A DNA stretch of 64,000 nucleotides from Qipengyuania sp. HL-TH1 (GTDB lineage: Bacteria; Pseudomonadota; Alphaproteobacteria; Sphingomonadales; Sphingomonadaceae), in NCBI RefSeq assembly GCF_036365825.1, contig NZ_CP142675.1, positions 1,922,001 through 1,986,000 of the forward strand, written 5' to 3'. Of this stretch, positions 45,034-54,758 are shown piece by piece. A program made the translations under genes and the position numbers. Numbering within the stretch: position 1 is the stretch's first letter; each line of letters opens with the position of its first letter. Below the pieces are notes generated by a model. It was not told the DNA's origin, ran no database searches, and saw nothing but the letters and a program-made list of their open reading frames with translations.

Positions 45034-46683
45034 CTATTGCTTGTCTTGGATTTCGGCCGGTACGCTCAAGGCGACGGGCATGCCCCATGAACGTCCTGCT
45101 GCACGCTCTCGCTGGGCGAAGGTTTCGAACAGTTCGAACATCCCCGGCTTGAAATCACGCCCCGCGATGGGCCTATCGGCGAAGCGGACGTAATGCTCGG
45201 CTGGCCCGTAGGGCTTCCATGGCGCATGCCCTTGCGCGGTCGGTCGACCGCTCGCCGCAAAGCTGATCCAGTAGTCCAACATCGCATCCGAGATTGCGCG
45301 GTCGTGCTCGCCGTCCGGCACCGGCCAGCGCGCAGGCATCGCTTCGGCGGCGAGATTGCCGAAGCTGAAAGGCAGTTCGCTGGCATGGAAGGCGCACAGG
45401 TCCCGTGCGCGAGCCGAAGGGTAGCAATGGTCGAAGACGTAGAAATAGGAAGGGACGTCAAGCTCCCTCTGGCTTTGTGCAATGCGTTCGCCCGACCAGC
45501 CGAAGATGATATCACCGGTCGCGTCGAGCAGAGCATCGGCTCCTTGGGCGTGCGGATAAATTCGCAAGAATTCGGACGCGAGATCGCCGTAGACGGAGGC
45601 GACCAGCGCCTCGTATTGCGTGGACGTCTTGGGCATGCGCAGGGCGAGGCCGCCTTCCGGGCGATATTCGTGAGCGTTGTAGCCGACCATTACGGGTACG
45701 CGTGCCTGTTCACCCCGGTCGAAAATATCGAGTAACTGATCAGGAAGTAGCGCCCCATCGATCGTTCCCTGCGGCGCGAAACCGGCAAGCGTTGCGAGAT
45801 TCGTCAGCTCCTGGGGAGCCATGCTGCGTGCCGCATCGATATCCGCGACACCGAGCTTCGAGAAAAGATCTGCTCCGATCTGCTCCGCCGAGGGCATGGC
45901 GTTTGCTGCTTCTGCAAGCTCCGGGAAGCTGCGAAGGTTGGTGCTTTGGATTATGGCCTTGTCGAACAGGCCCCGCGCTTTCGGCGTAGCCATCAAATAG
46001 GTCACGCTAAGCGCGCCAGCGGATTCGCCCATGATGGTGACATTGCTGGCATCCCCGCCAAAAGCGGCGATGTTATCGCGCACCCATTGGAGCGCTGCGA
46101 TCTGGTCGAGCAGGCCATAGTTACCCGAAGTTCCGTCGTCGGACTTTGCGCTCAACTCCTCGTGGGCCAACCAGCCAAGCGGCCCGAGGCGGTAATTGAG
46201 TGAAACGAATACCACTCCGCGCTGCGCATAATTCGTCCCGTCGTACATCGGTAGGCTGTTCCCCCCGATCCTGAGCGACCCTCCGTGAATCCACACGATG
46301 ACTGGCGCCTTCTCGGCGTCGTCGGGTGCCCAGACATTGAGGTTTAGGCAGTCTTCGGATGAGCTTGGCGGCGGATCGTTGTAGATACTGCTGGCCGGCA
46401 CGGGTGGCTGGATACAGGCCGCACCGAAGGCACTCGCATCGCGCACGCCTTCCCATCCGGGCAGAGGTTGTGGGGCGGCCCAGCGAAGCTCGCCGACCGG
46501 CGGCGCGGCATAGGGTATGCCGCGGAAGACGCCGAGCTGTGCCTGGGTTACTCCGCGAAGCATGCCGCCCGTCGTCGAAACGAGCCGAGCCGCCTGGCCG
46601 TTGGGGATTTTGCTCGTGGTGGTGGTGCAACCCATTAATAAGGCTGCACACACGACCCCGACAATCAACCTGAAACGGTTCAT
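45034..46683 (-). CDS. Type B carboxylesterase, lipoprotein
   Basis: Secreted serine esterase of the alpha/beta-hydrolase fold. The 549-residue protein has a lipoprotein signal (LIVGVVCAALLMGC, Cys19) and a complete catalytic set: oxyanion WIHGGSLRIG (131-140), nucleophile Ser221 in IMGESAGALS, acidic Glu in YNAHEYRPEG and His in CAFHASELPFSFG. The EDCLNLNVW motif of the family is at 110-118. Length is normal. AGGAG lies 10 bases before the ATG. It precedes the MFS permease by 29 bases, so hydrolysis outside the cytoplasm and uptake of a product fit well. Exact ester unknown; a second copy with the same motifs lies at 50108. Confidence 0.9.
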   Translation of the reverse strand: MNRFRLIVGVVCAALLMGCTTTTSKIPNGQAARLVSTTGGMLRGVTQAQLGVFRGIPYAAPPVGELRWAAPQPLPGWEGVRDASAFGAACIQPPVPASSIYNDPPPSSSEDCLNLNVWAPDDAEKAPVIVWIHGGSLRIGGNSLPMYDGTNYAQRGVVFVSLNYRLGPLGWLAHEELSAKSDDGTSGNYGLLDQIAALQWVRDNIAAFGGDASNVTIMGESAGALSVTYLMATPKARGLFDKAIIQSTNLRSFPELAEAANAMPSAEQIGADLFSKLGVADIDAARSMAPQELTNLATLAGFAPQGTIDGALLPDQLLDIFDRGEQARVPVMVGYNAHEYRPEGGLALRMPKTSTQYEALVASVYGDLASEFLRIYPHAQGADALLDATGDIIFGWSGERIAQSQRELDVPSYFYVFDHCYPSARARDLCAFHASELPFSFGNLAAEAMPARWPVPDGEHDRAISDAMLDYWISFAASGRPTAQGHAPWKPYGPAEHYVRFADRPIAGRDFKPGMFELFETFAQRERAAGRSWGMPVALSVPAEIQDKQ

Positions 46684-46747
46684 GTCTTCAACACTCCTCT
46701 CCATGCGCGGCGGCGGGTTTGCCCGCTCGCCCCTCCCCGCGCTTCGA

Positions 46748-47656
46748 TCAATCCGCCTTGGTAAGCGCCTGCTTCGGTTCACCCACGGCCGCAGCGACCT
46801 CGCGCTCGGCTTGGGTGAACCCGTATTCGGGAACGATTTCGCCCGTGCGCTCCGAAATCGAATGCCAATTGTGCGCGACCTCCGCGGCAGCATTCTCACC
46901 GCTACCGATCTGCGCGCCCTCGGTCAGGGTGACGTTCGCACAAGCGAAGTGGCCCCCGCCTGCGCACAGGATCGCCCGCGTTGGTGCGTCGGCGCTCACG
47001 AGATGGACGATACCCGGGCTAACGAATGCGGGGTCAAGCTGGGCCAGCGCCTCTTCGGAAAGGACGCCATTGGTCATCTGAGTGGCCGCTGTCGGCGCCA
47101 ACGCATTCACGCGAATATCGTATTTCGCACCTTCAATGGCGAGAGTCTGCATCAGGCCGACCAATGCCATCTTCGCTGCGCCATAATTGGCCTGTCCGAA
47201 ATTGCCATAGAGGCCGGATGAGGAGGTCGTCATGACGACGCGGCCGTAATTCTGTTCGCGCATCAGGCCCCAAACCGCCTTGGTGCAGATCGCCGCGCCC
47301 ATTAGGTGCACATCGACAACTTCACGGAAATCAGCGATCTCCATCTTGGCGAAGCTCTTGTCCCGCAGGATGCCGGCGTTGTTGATCAGGATATCGATCC
47401 GGCCCCAGGTTTCGATCGTGTTGGCAACCATCGCGTCGACTGCCTGCTCATCGGTTACCGAACCTTCGGCTACGATTGCTTCGCCGCCCGCATCGCGGAT
47501 TTCCTTCGCAACAGCACCCGCAGCTTCGTGGCCGAGATCATTGACGACGACCTTGGCACCCTGCCGCGCGAGTTCGAGCGCGTGGCACCGACCGAGACCT
47601 CCGCCCGCACCGGTTACGATTGCGATTTTTCCTTCAAGCGATCTGCTGTTCGTCAC
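46748..47656 (-). CDS. SDR-family (3R)-hydroxyacyl-CoA dehydrogenase-like protein
   Basis: A 302-residue classical SDR: TGAGGGLGRCHALEL (cofactor loop), NDLGHEA after strand 2 (NAD preference), NNAGILRDKSFAKM, catalytic Ser in VVMTTSSSGLYGNFGQ and YGAAK. The sequence pattern (NNAGILRD, YGNFGQANYGAAK) is that of the dehydrogenase domain of peroxisomal multifunctional enzyme 2 and its bacterial relatives, which oxidise 3-hydroxyacyl-CoA. It has a 40-residue C-terminal extension (FTQAEREVAAAVGEPKQAL). It probably works on a CoA ester made by the AMP-ligase upstream in this cluster. Confidence 0.82.
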   Translation of the reverse strand: MTNSRSLEGKIAIVTGAGGGLGRCHALELARQGAKVVVNDLGHEAAGAVAKEIRDAGGEAIVAEGSVTDEQAVDAMVANTIETWGRIDILINNAGILRDKSFAKMEIADFREVVDVHLMGAAICTKAVWGLMREQNYGRVVMTTSSSGLYGNFGQANYGAAKMALVGLMQTLAIEGAKYDIRVNALAPTAATQMTNGVLSEEALAQLDPAFVSPGIVHLVSADAPTRAILCAGGGHFACANVTLTEGAQIGSGENAAAEVAHNWHSISERTGEIVPEYGFTQAEREVAAAVGEPKQALTKAD

Positions 47657-47766
47657 TTCTTACCATCCCGTTCAAGTTGTTCACTCTCTAGCGAGTTAAT
47701 ATCATGATTAGAACCCTGTCCAGATGTCCTCGCAACTGGTTGCTAAGGGTTGCCGGCTAGAGGCAG

Positions 47767-48525
47767 TTAAGCCTCCAGCATCGGGTCGTCCCCGGCACCA
47801 CAGATCTCCCGGATGCCCGCCGCCATGAATCGGGCCATTCGCTGCTTGACGGCTGCGAAGTCCTCCGACTGAGCCAGCCCGCCGGACAGCTTGTCTATAC
47901 GTCCGGTGCGCGCCAAGGTCAGCATCAGCGCCCCGGTGGTGAAATGGTAACCCCAAAAGAGGTCCTCATCCGCTGCATGAGGAAGCGCCTTCTTGAGCAG
48001 TTCGATCAAGCGCAAAACAAGCGGATCGAACCACTCGTCGAACATCTCCGCCCCCCATTCGGGTGTATTGGAAACCAGCGCAGCAAGCCGGCCTGAATGG
48101 CGCCACTGGTCTCCCCCCTCGCCGTAAAGGTCGAGATTGGTATCGAGGAAGGCATGCAGCGCCCCTTCGACGGTCGGGTTGTCCTGAGACTTGCGATCGT
48201 ATTCGTTCAGCGCTTTCATGCGCACTTCATTCGCTACGACCGCTCGCCGGCCGAACACCGCCTCGAAGAGCTTCTGCTTGTCCTCGAAATAATAGTTGAG
48301 AAGCGTGTGATGGACGCCGACACGTTTAGCTACGTCTTTAAGCGTTACCCCATGCAACCCGTGGCAAGAAAAAAGATATTCCGCTTCGTCGAGGATCTTT
48401 TCGGTGGTTTCAGCGCGCTGTTCCGCCTTGGTGGGATTCTTCTTACGCGCCTTGACTGTCGACAAATCGATTTCCCTTTGCGCAGCGTGCGCAGGGCGCG
48501 CCGCTTGCTGTTCCAGTACGGTCAT
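47767..48525 (-). CDS. TetR-family transcriptional regulator
   Basis: A 252-residue repressor: N-terminal HTH at about residues 37-83 (ILDEAEYLFSCHGLHGVTLK, then DVAKRVGVHHTLLNYYFEDK) and a larger ligand-binding domain with a C-terminal part like TetR_C of fatty-acid-type regulators. The ATG overlaps the stop of the AMP-ligase gene (ATGA), so repressor and enzyme are co-translated. The natural ligand may be an acyl-CoA or the free acid. A candidate TetR-like operator is the palindrome at 54298, upstream of the TonB receptor gene; no link is shown. Frames upstream of this ATG belong to the ligase gene. Confidence 0.85.
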   Translation of the reverse strand: MTVLEQQAARPAHAAQREIDLSTVKARKKNPTKAEQRAETTEKILDEAEYLFSCHGLHGVTLKDVAKRVGVHHTLLNYYFEDKQKLFEAVFGRRAVVANEVRMKALNEYDRKSQDNPTVEGALHAFLDTNLDLYGEGGDQWRHSGRLAALVSNTPEWGAEMFDEWFDPLVLRLIELLKKALPHAADEDLFWGYHFTTGALMLTLARTGRIDKLSGGLAQSEDFAAVKQRMARFMAAGIREICGAGDDPMLEA

Positions 48526-50096
48526 GATCGGCCATACTCCGATCTGAGGAGCAGTTTGTCGATTTTTCCCGTCGCTGCCAATGGCATTGTCGATACGCGC
48601 ATGACAGTGTCCGGCCGCCACCAGTTCGCGACCAGGCCGTCGAGCCCATCCAGCAGCGCCTCGTCCGAAATTTCGGCCCCCTGACGGATCTCTACGACGA
48701 GGACGGGGCGCTCGCCCCACTTGGGGTGTTCGCGGCCGATCACCGCGGCCATGCTGACATCGGGATGCGCGCTCACGATCGCCTCGATCTCGGCCGGATT
48801 GATCCATTCGCCACCCGACTTGATCAAATCCTTCGACCGCCCCACGATCGATAGGGTACCGGATGCGTCGATCCTTGCCAGGTCGCCGGTATCGAACCAA
48901 CCATCACGGGTCGCCAGTTCAGTTTGGTCGAGATAGCGCTCCACCACGCTTGGGCCACGCACCCACAAGTTGCCCTTGGCGTCGCGTTGTTGTGCCAATG
49001 GCTCCCCTGCCGCGTCGGTCAGCATGAGGTCGATACCGATCGCAGGTCGGCCTGAAGTGGAGGCCGCATTCGCCTCGGCGAGCGGGGTCGCCGTGCCCAG
49101 CGGCGAAATCTCGGTCATCCCCCAGGTCGTCTGGACGCCGATTCCGCGGCGTTCGATCCGCTCCATCAACGCCGGCGGCATGGGCGCGCCGCCAACCATG
49201 ATGCGCTTGAGCGTAGGCACGTCCGTCTCTGCTTGGTCGAGATAGTCCATTAGGCCCAACCAGACGGTAGGAACCCCTACGCCGATAGTAACCTCCTCAT
49301 CAACGATCAGGCGGGCCAACGCCGGACCGTCGGACTGCCTCCCCGGCAAGACCAGTTTGCCGCCTACCGCAGGAACCGAGAACGGGAGGCCCCAGGCATT
49401 GGCGTGGAACATCGGCACCACGGTCAGTACCGAGTCTTGACTGGTTAACCCTGCGACATCGGCCTGTAGCTGACGCATGGTATGCAGATAGTTGCCCCGG
49501 TGGGTGTAGGTTACACCCTTGGGAGGCCCGGTAGTCCCCGAAGTGAAGCACAAGCCGCAGGGGGTGTTTTCATCGAACCTGCCCCACGCTACCGATCCGC
49601 GCCCTTCCACCGCCGCAGCAGCGTTGTTCAGAGTACCGACCTTGCACGCGCCATTTGAGACAGTCCCCGACTCGATATTACCGTCGATAACCAGGATTTC
49701 CTCAATGGTGGATGTTTGGCCAAGGACCTCATGCGCCAGTTCGTGCACATCGGCACTCAGGATCAGGATCCGCGCGCCGCTTTGGGTAAGCATTGCGGCA
49801 AGCTGCGAGGGCAGGAGGCGTGGATTGAGCGTATGGCAGATCGCGCCCATGCCGATGATCCCATACCAGCTCTCGAGATGTGCCTGCGTATTCCATGCCA
49901 TCGTCGCCACACAGGTGCCCTCCTCGACACCGCGCGCGGCCAGCGCCGCAGACACGCGCTTCGCCCGCACCTTCAGTTCGGCATAGTCGACCCGCGCGGA
50001 CTTTCCGTCCTCGCCTGCAGTGACAACCTCCGATCTGGGGTGCCATTTCGCGGCGTGGTCGAGAAACTTGTCGAGGGTTAGCGCATAAGGCTGCAT
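48522..50096 (-). CDS. AMP-dependent acyl-CoA synthetase
   Basis: Activates a carboxylic acid to its CoA thioester through an acyl-adenylate. The 524-residue protein has the P-loop-like FTSGTTGPPKGVTYTHRG, the TWGMTEISPLG motif and the hinge/C-terminal GRSKDLIKSGGEWINPAEIE, with catalytic Lys near the end (LAATGKIDKLLLR). It is most like medium/long-chain fatty acid ligases. Start ATG gives MQPYALTLDKFLDHAAKW; a GTG 28 codons upstream would add residues that overlap the 3' end of the carboxylesterase gene and look like that gene in another frame. Acids released by the esterases are likely substrates. Confidence 0.88.
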   Translation of the reverse strand: MQPYALTLDKFLDHAAKWHPRSEVVTAGEDGKSARVDYAELKVRAKRVSAALAARGVEEGTCVATMAWNTQAHLESWYGIIGMGAICHTLNPRLLPSQLAAMLTQSGARILILSADVHELAHEVLGQTSTIEEILVIDGNIESGTVSNGACKVGTLNNAAAAVEGRGSVAWGRFDENTPCGLCFTSGTTGPPKGVTYTHRGNYLHTMRQLQADVAGLTSQDSVLTVVPMFHANAWGLPFSVPAVGGKLVLPGRQSDGPALARLIVDEEVTIGVGVPTVWLGLMDYLDQAETDVPTLKRIMVGGAPMPPALMERIERRGIGVQTTWGMTEISPLGTATPLAEANAASTSGRPAIGIDLMLTDAAGEPLAQQRDAKGNLWVRGPSVVERYLDQTELATRDGWFDTGDLARIDASGTLSIVGRSKDLIKSGGEWINPAEIEAIVSAHPDVSMAAVIGREHPKWGERPVLVVEIRQGAEISDEALLDGLDGLVANWWRPDTVMRVSTMPLAATGKIDKLLLRSEYGRS

Positions 50097-50107
50097 CGAA
50101 CCCGGTA

Positions 50108-51780
50108 TCACTGGCACCCCTCCACGCGCGGCGGCAAGGGGGGCTCGCGAGCCCGATGTTCCAGTGCCACGGCTGGTCACCTGCGGCCCTTCTGCGGCAC
50201 ACCACGGCCTCGTTCAGATCATACCGCGTTCCAAGAAGCTCGGCACCTTCCTGCGGGGTCTCGTCGAACACGAGGAAGGCGGAGGTGTCACCATATGCCG
50301 GCCAGTCCACCTGCCCGCTAGCAACGGGCGTTCCGTCTCGGGCGAAAGTCACCCAGTATTGCATCATTGCATCCGAAAGCGTGCGTTCCGCGGTCTCGCG
50401 CGGGATCCGCGGCCAGTTCCGCGGTGTGTCGTGGATCGTGCCGAAGACATAGGGGATTTCGGAAGCATGAAACGCGTGGAGACCCGCCTCGTCCGCTTCG
50501 GGATAGCCATGATCGAACAGGTAAAGATATGCGGCCTGGCCTAGCGCGGACTGCTTTATCGCCAGTCGTTCGGCAGTCCATCCATAGAGCGCGTCGCGGG
50601 TCGCTGCGAGCATGCTTTCGTCAATATTGTCTGCCGGGTAGAGAGCGAGGAAGACGTCCGCGAGATCACCATACAGCTCGCGAATTTTGGCCTCATAGGC
50701 CTTCGCTCCAGACGGCCGCGGAGGCAGCAAGCGGCGCAGCGACCGTATCTCGCCGCTGTTGAAGCCGGCAATCAACGGCACCTTGGCCTGCTCGCCGCGA
50801 TCAAAAGTCTCGACGATCTGATGCGGGATCAATACGCCATCTACCGTGCTCCAGGTCAGAAACCCGGCCCGGGTCGCGCGATTGACGAGTTCGCCCGGCT
50901 CCATGTCGCGCATGGCCGCGAGATCGGGTGCGCCGAGCTCACCTTGTAGCCAGGTGCCGATTTCTTCCGCCGCCGGGTGGCCGTTCCGCGACTCCTTCAG
51001 CGCGGGAGACGAAATCATATAGGCGCTTTGCATGATCGCCTTGTCGAACAGCCCGTGCGCACGCGGCGCGGTCATCAGCCACATGACGCTGAGCGCCCCG
51101 GCGGATTCGCCTGCGATGGTGACATTGTCCGGATCGCCGCCGAAGGCCGCGATGTTTTCCTCGATCCAGCGCAGCGCCGCGATCTGATCCATCAATCCGT
51201 AATTGCCGGAAATACTGTCAGACGACTCTTCACTGAGTTCGGGATGCGCAAGGAAACCAAGCGCCCCGAGGCGATAATTGATGGATACAACGACAGCGCC
51301 CTGTTGGGCCAAACGCGTGCCATCATACATGTCGAAACTGCTAGCGCCCGAAACCAGGGCTCCTCCGTGTATCCAGACCAGGACCGGCGCGCCCACAGCG
51401 TTCTCGGGAACCCAGACGTTGAGAGAAAGGCAGTCCTCGCTCATCCGAACTATTTCTTCGAAGTAGATCGAATTTGCAGCGCCGGGCACCGTCGGTTGGT
51501 AGCAGGGAGGACCGAAATCGGAAGCATGGCGCACGCCGTCCCAACGGGCCGTCTCCTTCGGCGGCTTCCAACGAAGATCGCCAATGGGCGGAGCAGCATA
51601 GGGAATGCCTTTGAAGCTCGTCACGGCGCCTTCGCTGCGGCCCGCTACTGTTCCGGCAGGAGCATCAACTACCGGACCTTGCTCGCCGCGCGCCAGGGCG
51701 GGCGTAGAAGGCAGAAGTAGGCCGGCGACCGTCAGCGCAAGCGCGGCGATGAAACTGCAAGAAGACTTGGAGTAGGGCAC
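50108..51780 (-). CDS. Type B carboxylesterase, exported; stop codon bypassed by a probable 1-base indel
   Basis: Sister of the esterase at 45034. Signal peptide IAALALTVAGLLLPSTPALA, oxyanion WIHGGALVSG (137-146), EDCLSLNVW, Ser226 in AGESAGALS, Glu in FNSGEIRSL and His in HAFHASEIPYVFG; all present. GTG start with AAGGTGA 4 bases upstream. As given, the frame does not stop at the gene end but runs 380 bases further, to 49729, through the ligase gene in a wrong frame. If the G6 run at 50138-50143 had one more base, the protein would end LASPPLPPRVEGCQ at the TGA at 50108-50110, 11 bases before the ligase ATG. The coordinates give this repaired end (557 residues). Confidence 0.85.
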
Positions 51781-51890
51781 GAAATCACCTTCTGGACTGG
51801 GCGGGCGCGCATCGGGCAATCTGCCGAGCGGACAAGGGGACTGGAAGTTGGCTTCGCGGTCCACGGACGGACCGCGAAGCCATTGCTGCA

Positions 51891-54224
51891 TCAGAAGACG
51901 TAGCTGGACCGCACGCCGAATGTTCTCGGCCGCAGTCGCCCATGGCGCCCGTCGAGGAAGGCTTCGGGATGTACGTAGGTGATCGCATCATTGTCGAAGA
52001 CGTTTTCGACATAGGCCGTAATCACGAAGTCCGGTGTGATGTTCAGCCCGGCATAGGCATTGGCGAACACATACTCGTCGGTCACGCCGTATTGCGGGGA
52101 CGGTACGCCCGGCTGGCCCGGTACATTCGGGAACAGGCCGGGGTACGAACCGACATAGGCGACGTTGCCGCTGACGAACGCGGTCTCGGTGTCGCCGACA
52201 GCAAACGTATATGCCGCCGTGGCCGAACCCGAGAATTTGGGCGTCGCCAGCCGAATGCCGTCTTCGGCACCCGAAATCGCCGCTTCGCCGGGTGACAGAT
52301 CATCGATCCGCGCATCGATGTAGGCGCCGCTCGCCTGTAGCCGGACGCCGTCGACCGGCCTCGCGACCAATTCGAATTCGATGCCCTTGCTGACAGCGCC
52401 GCCGATATTGGTGGCGAACTGGATGGTGTCGGATACCCGGTTGGCCTGAACCTGGATATTGTTCCAGTCGATATAGAAGGCAGCCAGATTGGCAGTGAGG
52501 CGATTATCGAAGAAACTGCCTTTCAAACCAATTTCGTAATTGGTCAGCTTGTCCGAGCTCGCACCGTCGGGAATGACGATGTCATCAGGGGCGCTGGCGG
52601 GAGGCGCGAGCCCGGCCCGCGCATTGACCACCGGCGGACGAAAGCCGGTCGATACCGTCGCATAGGTGGTCAGGTTCGGCGTCGGCTTGAAGGAGATACT
52701 CCCTTTCCACGAGAGCTTGTCATCGGACGCCAACAGGCCGACCGCAGGTTGGATCGGCGCGAGGGTCAAGGGTGGGATAAAGCCCCCGCATTGTGGCGTG
52801 AACACGGTGCAGAAGCCGACTGTCAGGAAGTTGCTGTTATAGCCGCCGCCGCGGGTGGTCGTCTGCACATCGACTTGCCCATAACGCAAGCCACCGGTCG
52901 CCCAGAAACTGTCGCTAAAGCGATAGGTCAGCTCGCCGAACACCGCCTTCTCGCTGATGTCGGTGTAGTTCTTGAAGCGCTGGTAATAGAGGTCGGAAAA
53001 TGCCGTGACGCCTGTCTGATCCAGAAACTGCTGCGTCGTGCGATAGTCGAAGTCGACATCTCGCCGCTTGTCGAAATAGAACCCGCCCAGGATCCATTCG
53101 AACGGCCCGCCATGCGAGGATGCCAAGCGCACTTCCTGCACGAAGATGTCGTCATATCCGACCGCGTCGAGCGAGAAGGGCACCAACTGGTTGTAGGTGC
53201 CCGCAAGATCGACGATAAAGTCGCCGGTCAGGTCCGAATAGGTCGTCGAACTGACCAAGTCGGCGAAGCCCAAATCGACGTTCACGGTGGCATTGAGGGC
53301 CAACAGGTCGCTCTGGAAGAGATCGGGCTGGGCGGTCCTGCGGACATAGGTGCCGAGATCCGGGTTCGTCAGCGCGGAATCGGCAGGGTTGCTGACTTCC
53401 TTGTTGACCGACAGCTTGATCGAAAAGTCGCTCGAGGGCTCGATCAGGAAGGCGGCGCGAATACCATAGGCCTCGAGCGAATTGGCATCCTCGATGCCCG
53501 TGCCGATATTGTCGACCCAGCCATCCTCGTTGCGATAATAGCCGACCGCGCGGAAGGCGAAGACGTCCTCGGCGATCGGCACATTGACCATCCCGTTGTA
53601 CCGCTGGCGAAGCCCGCCGCCCTCGGTGTATCCAAGATCGACCAGAGCGGACGCCTCCCACCGGTTGGGGTTTGGAGACTTGGTGATGATCCGCATCGCG
53701 CCGGCAAGCGAGCCCGAACCGAACAGGGTACCTTGCGGACCGCGCAGGAATTCGACGCGTTCGACATCGTAAAGGTTAGGGTCGAGGATCGTCGAGTTCC
53801 CGTTCGCAGAGATCGGGAGTTCGTCGACATAGATCGCGACCGGGGCCTGCAAACCCGCGCTGTAGCCGTTGGTGGAAATCCCGCGGGCCGTGAAATTGTT
53901 GAAGTTCTGGGTCGGCCGGTTGAGCACGACGCCCGGGGTTTCAAGAGCCAAACGTTCGTAACCTACGATGCCCTTTTCGGTCAGCTCTTCCTGGCTGAAA
54001 GCCGTGATGCCCAATGGAACGTCCTGCAGCCGGGCCTCGCGCCGCGTTGCAGTGACAATGATGGTGTTGCCCTCGCCAGTCTCGGCGGTGGGCGAAATTT
54101 CTTCGACAGTGTCCGTTTCGCCATCGACCTCGGCACCAGTCCTGCTCGTGGTCTGTGCGCTAATTGTGGCTGGCACAAGCGCAAGTGCAACCGCTGACGC
54201 GGAAACAAGCAACGTTCCCCTCAT
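51891..54224 (-). CDS. TonB-dependent outer-membrane receptor
   Basis: Energised uptake of a large or scarce substrate across the outer membrane. The 777-residue protein has a signal peptide (LLVSASAVALALVPATISAQ), a plug domain opening with a TonB-box-like NTIIVTATRREARLQDVPLG, the plug signature VERVEFLRGPQGTLFGSGSLAGAM and a 22-strand barrel ending FGVRSSYVF. Start: ATG (MRGTLLVSAS) 5 bases after GGAGAGG; an upstream ATG 27 codons earlier runs through the promoter. A -35-like TTGACA and an 8-base-arm palindrome lie 70-100 bases upstream. It is the likely entry gate for the compound handled by the esterases. Confidence 0.93.
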   Translation of the reverse strand: MRGTLLVSASAVALALVPATISAQTTSRTGAEVDGETDTVEEISPTAETGEGNTIIVTATRREARLQDVPLGITAFSQEELTEKGIVGYERLALETPGVVLNRPTQNFNNFTARGISTNGYSAGLQAPVAIYVDELPISANGNSTILDPNLYDVERVEFLRGPQGTLFGSGSLAGAMRIITKSPNPNRWEASALVDLGYTEGGGLRQRYNGMVNVPIAEDVFAFRAVGYYRNEDGWVDNIGTGIEDANSLEAYGIRAAFLIEPSSDFSIKLSVNKEVSNPADSALTNPDLGTYVRRTAQPDLFQSDLLALNATVNVDLGFADLVSSTTYSDLTGDFIVDLAGTYNQLVPFSLDAVGYDDIFVQEVRLASSHGGPFEWILGGFYFDKRRDVDFDYRTTQQFLDQTGVTAFSDLYYQRFKNYTDISEKAVFGELTYRFSDSFWATGGLRYGQVDVQTTTRGGGYNSNFLTVGFCTVFTPQCGGFIPPLTLAPIQPAVGLLASDDKLSWKGSISFKPTPNLTTYATVSTGFRPPVVNARAGLAPPASAPDDIVIPDGASSDKLTNYEIGLKGSFFDNRLTANLAAFYIDWNNIQVQANRVSDTIQFATNIGGAVSKGIEFELVARPVDGVRLQASGAYIDARIDDLSPGEAAISGAEDGIRLATPKFSGSATAAYTFAVGDTETAFVSGNVAYVGSYPGLFPNVPGQPGVPSPQYGVTDEYVFANAYAGLNITPDFVITAYVENVFDNDAITYVHPEAFLDGRHGRLRPRTFGVRSSYVF

Positions 54225-54297
54225 AATACCTCTCCGTGTTCCCGGCGGTTCGTCCGCCGCAGTCCGCGCTTCATTCAATAATGACGCGCTCATGTCA

Positions 54298-54323
54298 ACA
54301 TTCACTCACTTCCGTGTGAATGT
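54298..54323. promoter_or_regulatory. Palindromic operator candidate overlapping the -35 of the TonB receptor promoter
   Basis: ACATTCAC (54298-54305) and GTGAATGT (54316-54323), perfect 8-base arms with a 10-base spacer. On the minus strand the palindrome runs directly into TTGACA (complement of 54293-54298), a perfect -35 hexamer about 70 bases before the receptor start; a weak AATGAA -10 follows at a 17-base spacing. A bound repressor would block the polymerase. Confidence 0.5.
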
Positions 54324-54758
54324 CTTTCGCGGTGTGCTGCATGTCTGATCCATCGCAATTGCGCTGAGACGAGATCCTCGCCGAATCGTGAGGCGGCCAC
54401 ATGACCGAACTCATCAGGCCAGCGCGTCTCCAATGGGTGTGGTGTTTCAATGGAAACTGGGCGCCACACCGAGCGAGAGGGCCGTTCGCCTTCACGGCAT
54501 CGGCAACACTCTTGAGGAGCTTGGAAAACCGCGCTGAGCTCTTCCGACCGCTCGCGGCGAATAGTCATCCTCGTTTATGGAATACCGCGATGCCGAGCTC
54601 TCTCGGCATGTTCTGCGAGTGGAGCGCATGAATAGCGACCGCCCCTTTCGCTTCGCCCGAAGCGGGAACGTTAAACGAGGCCGCCGCACCGGCTACGCGA
54701 AGTCGGGGATATCCCGGCGACTGAACATGCCATCTCCTCTGCCGGTGATCCGGCAGAT
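54324..54758. other. Intergenic stretch with two hairpins
   Basis: No gene seen. ATGCCGAG-CTCT-CTCGGCAT (54590-54609) is a perfect 8-base-pair hairpin. CTGCCGG-TGAT-CCGGCAG (54739-54756) is a 7-base-pair hairpin 2 bases after the tannase-family stop, in the place of a terminator but without a U-run. Confidence 0.6.

Noticed and set aside
49729..50107. C-terminal extension of the second carboxylesterase
   Set aside because: The extra 126 residues are the ligase gene read in a wrong frame; the family ends before this point.
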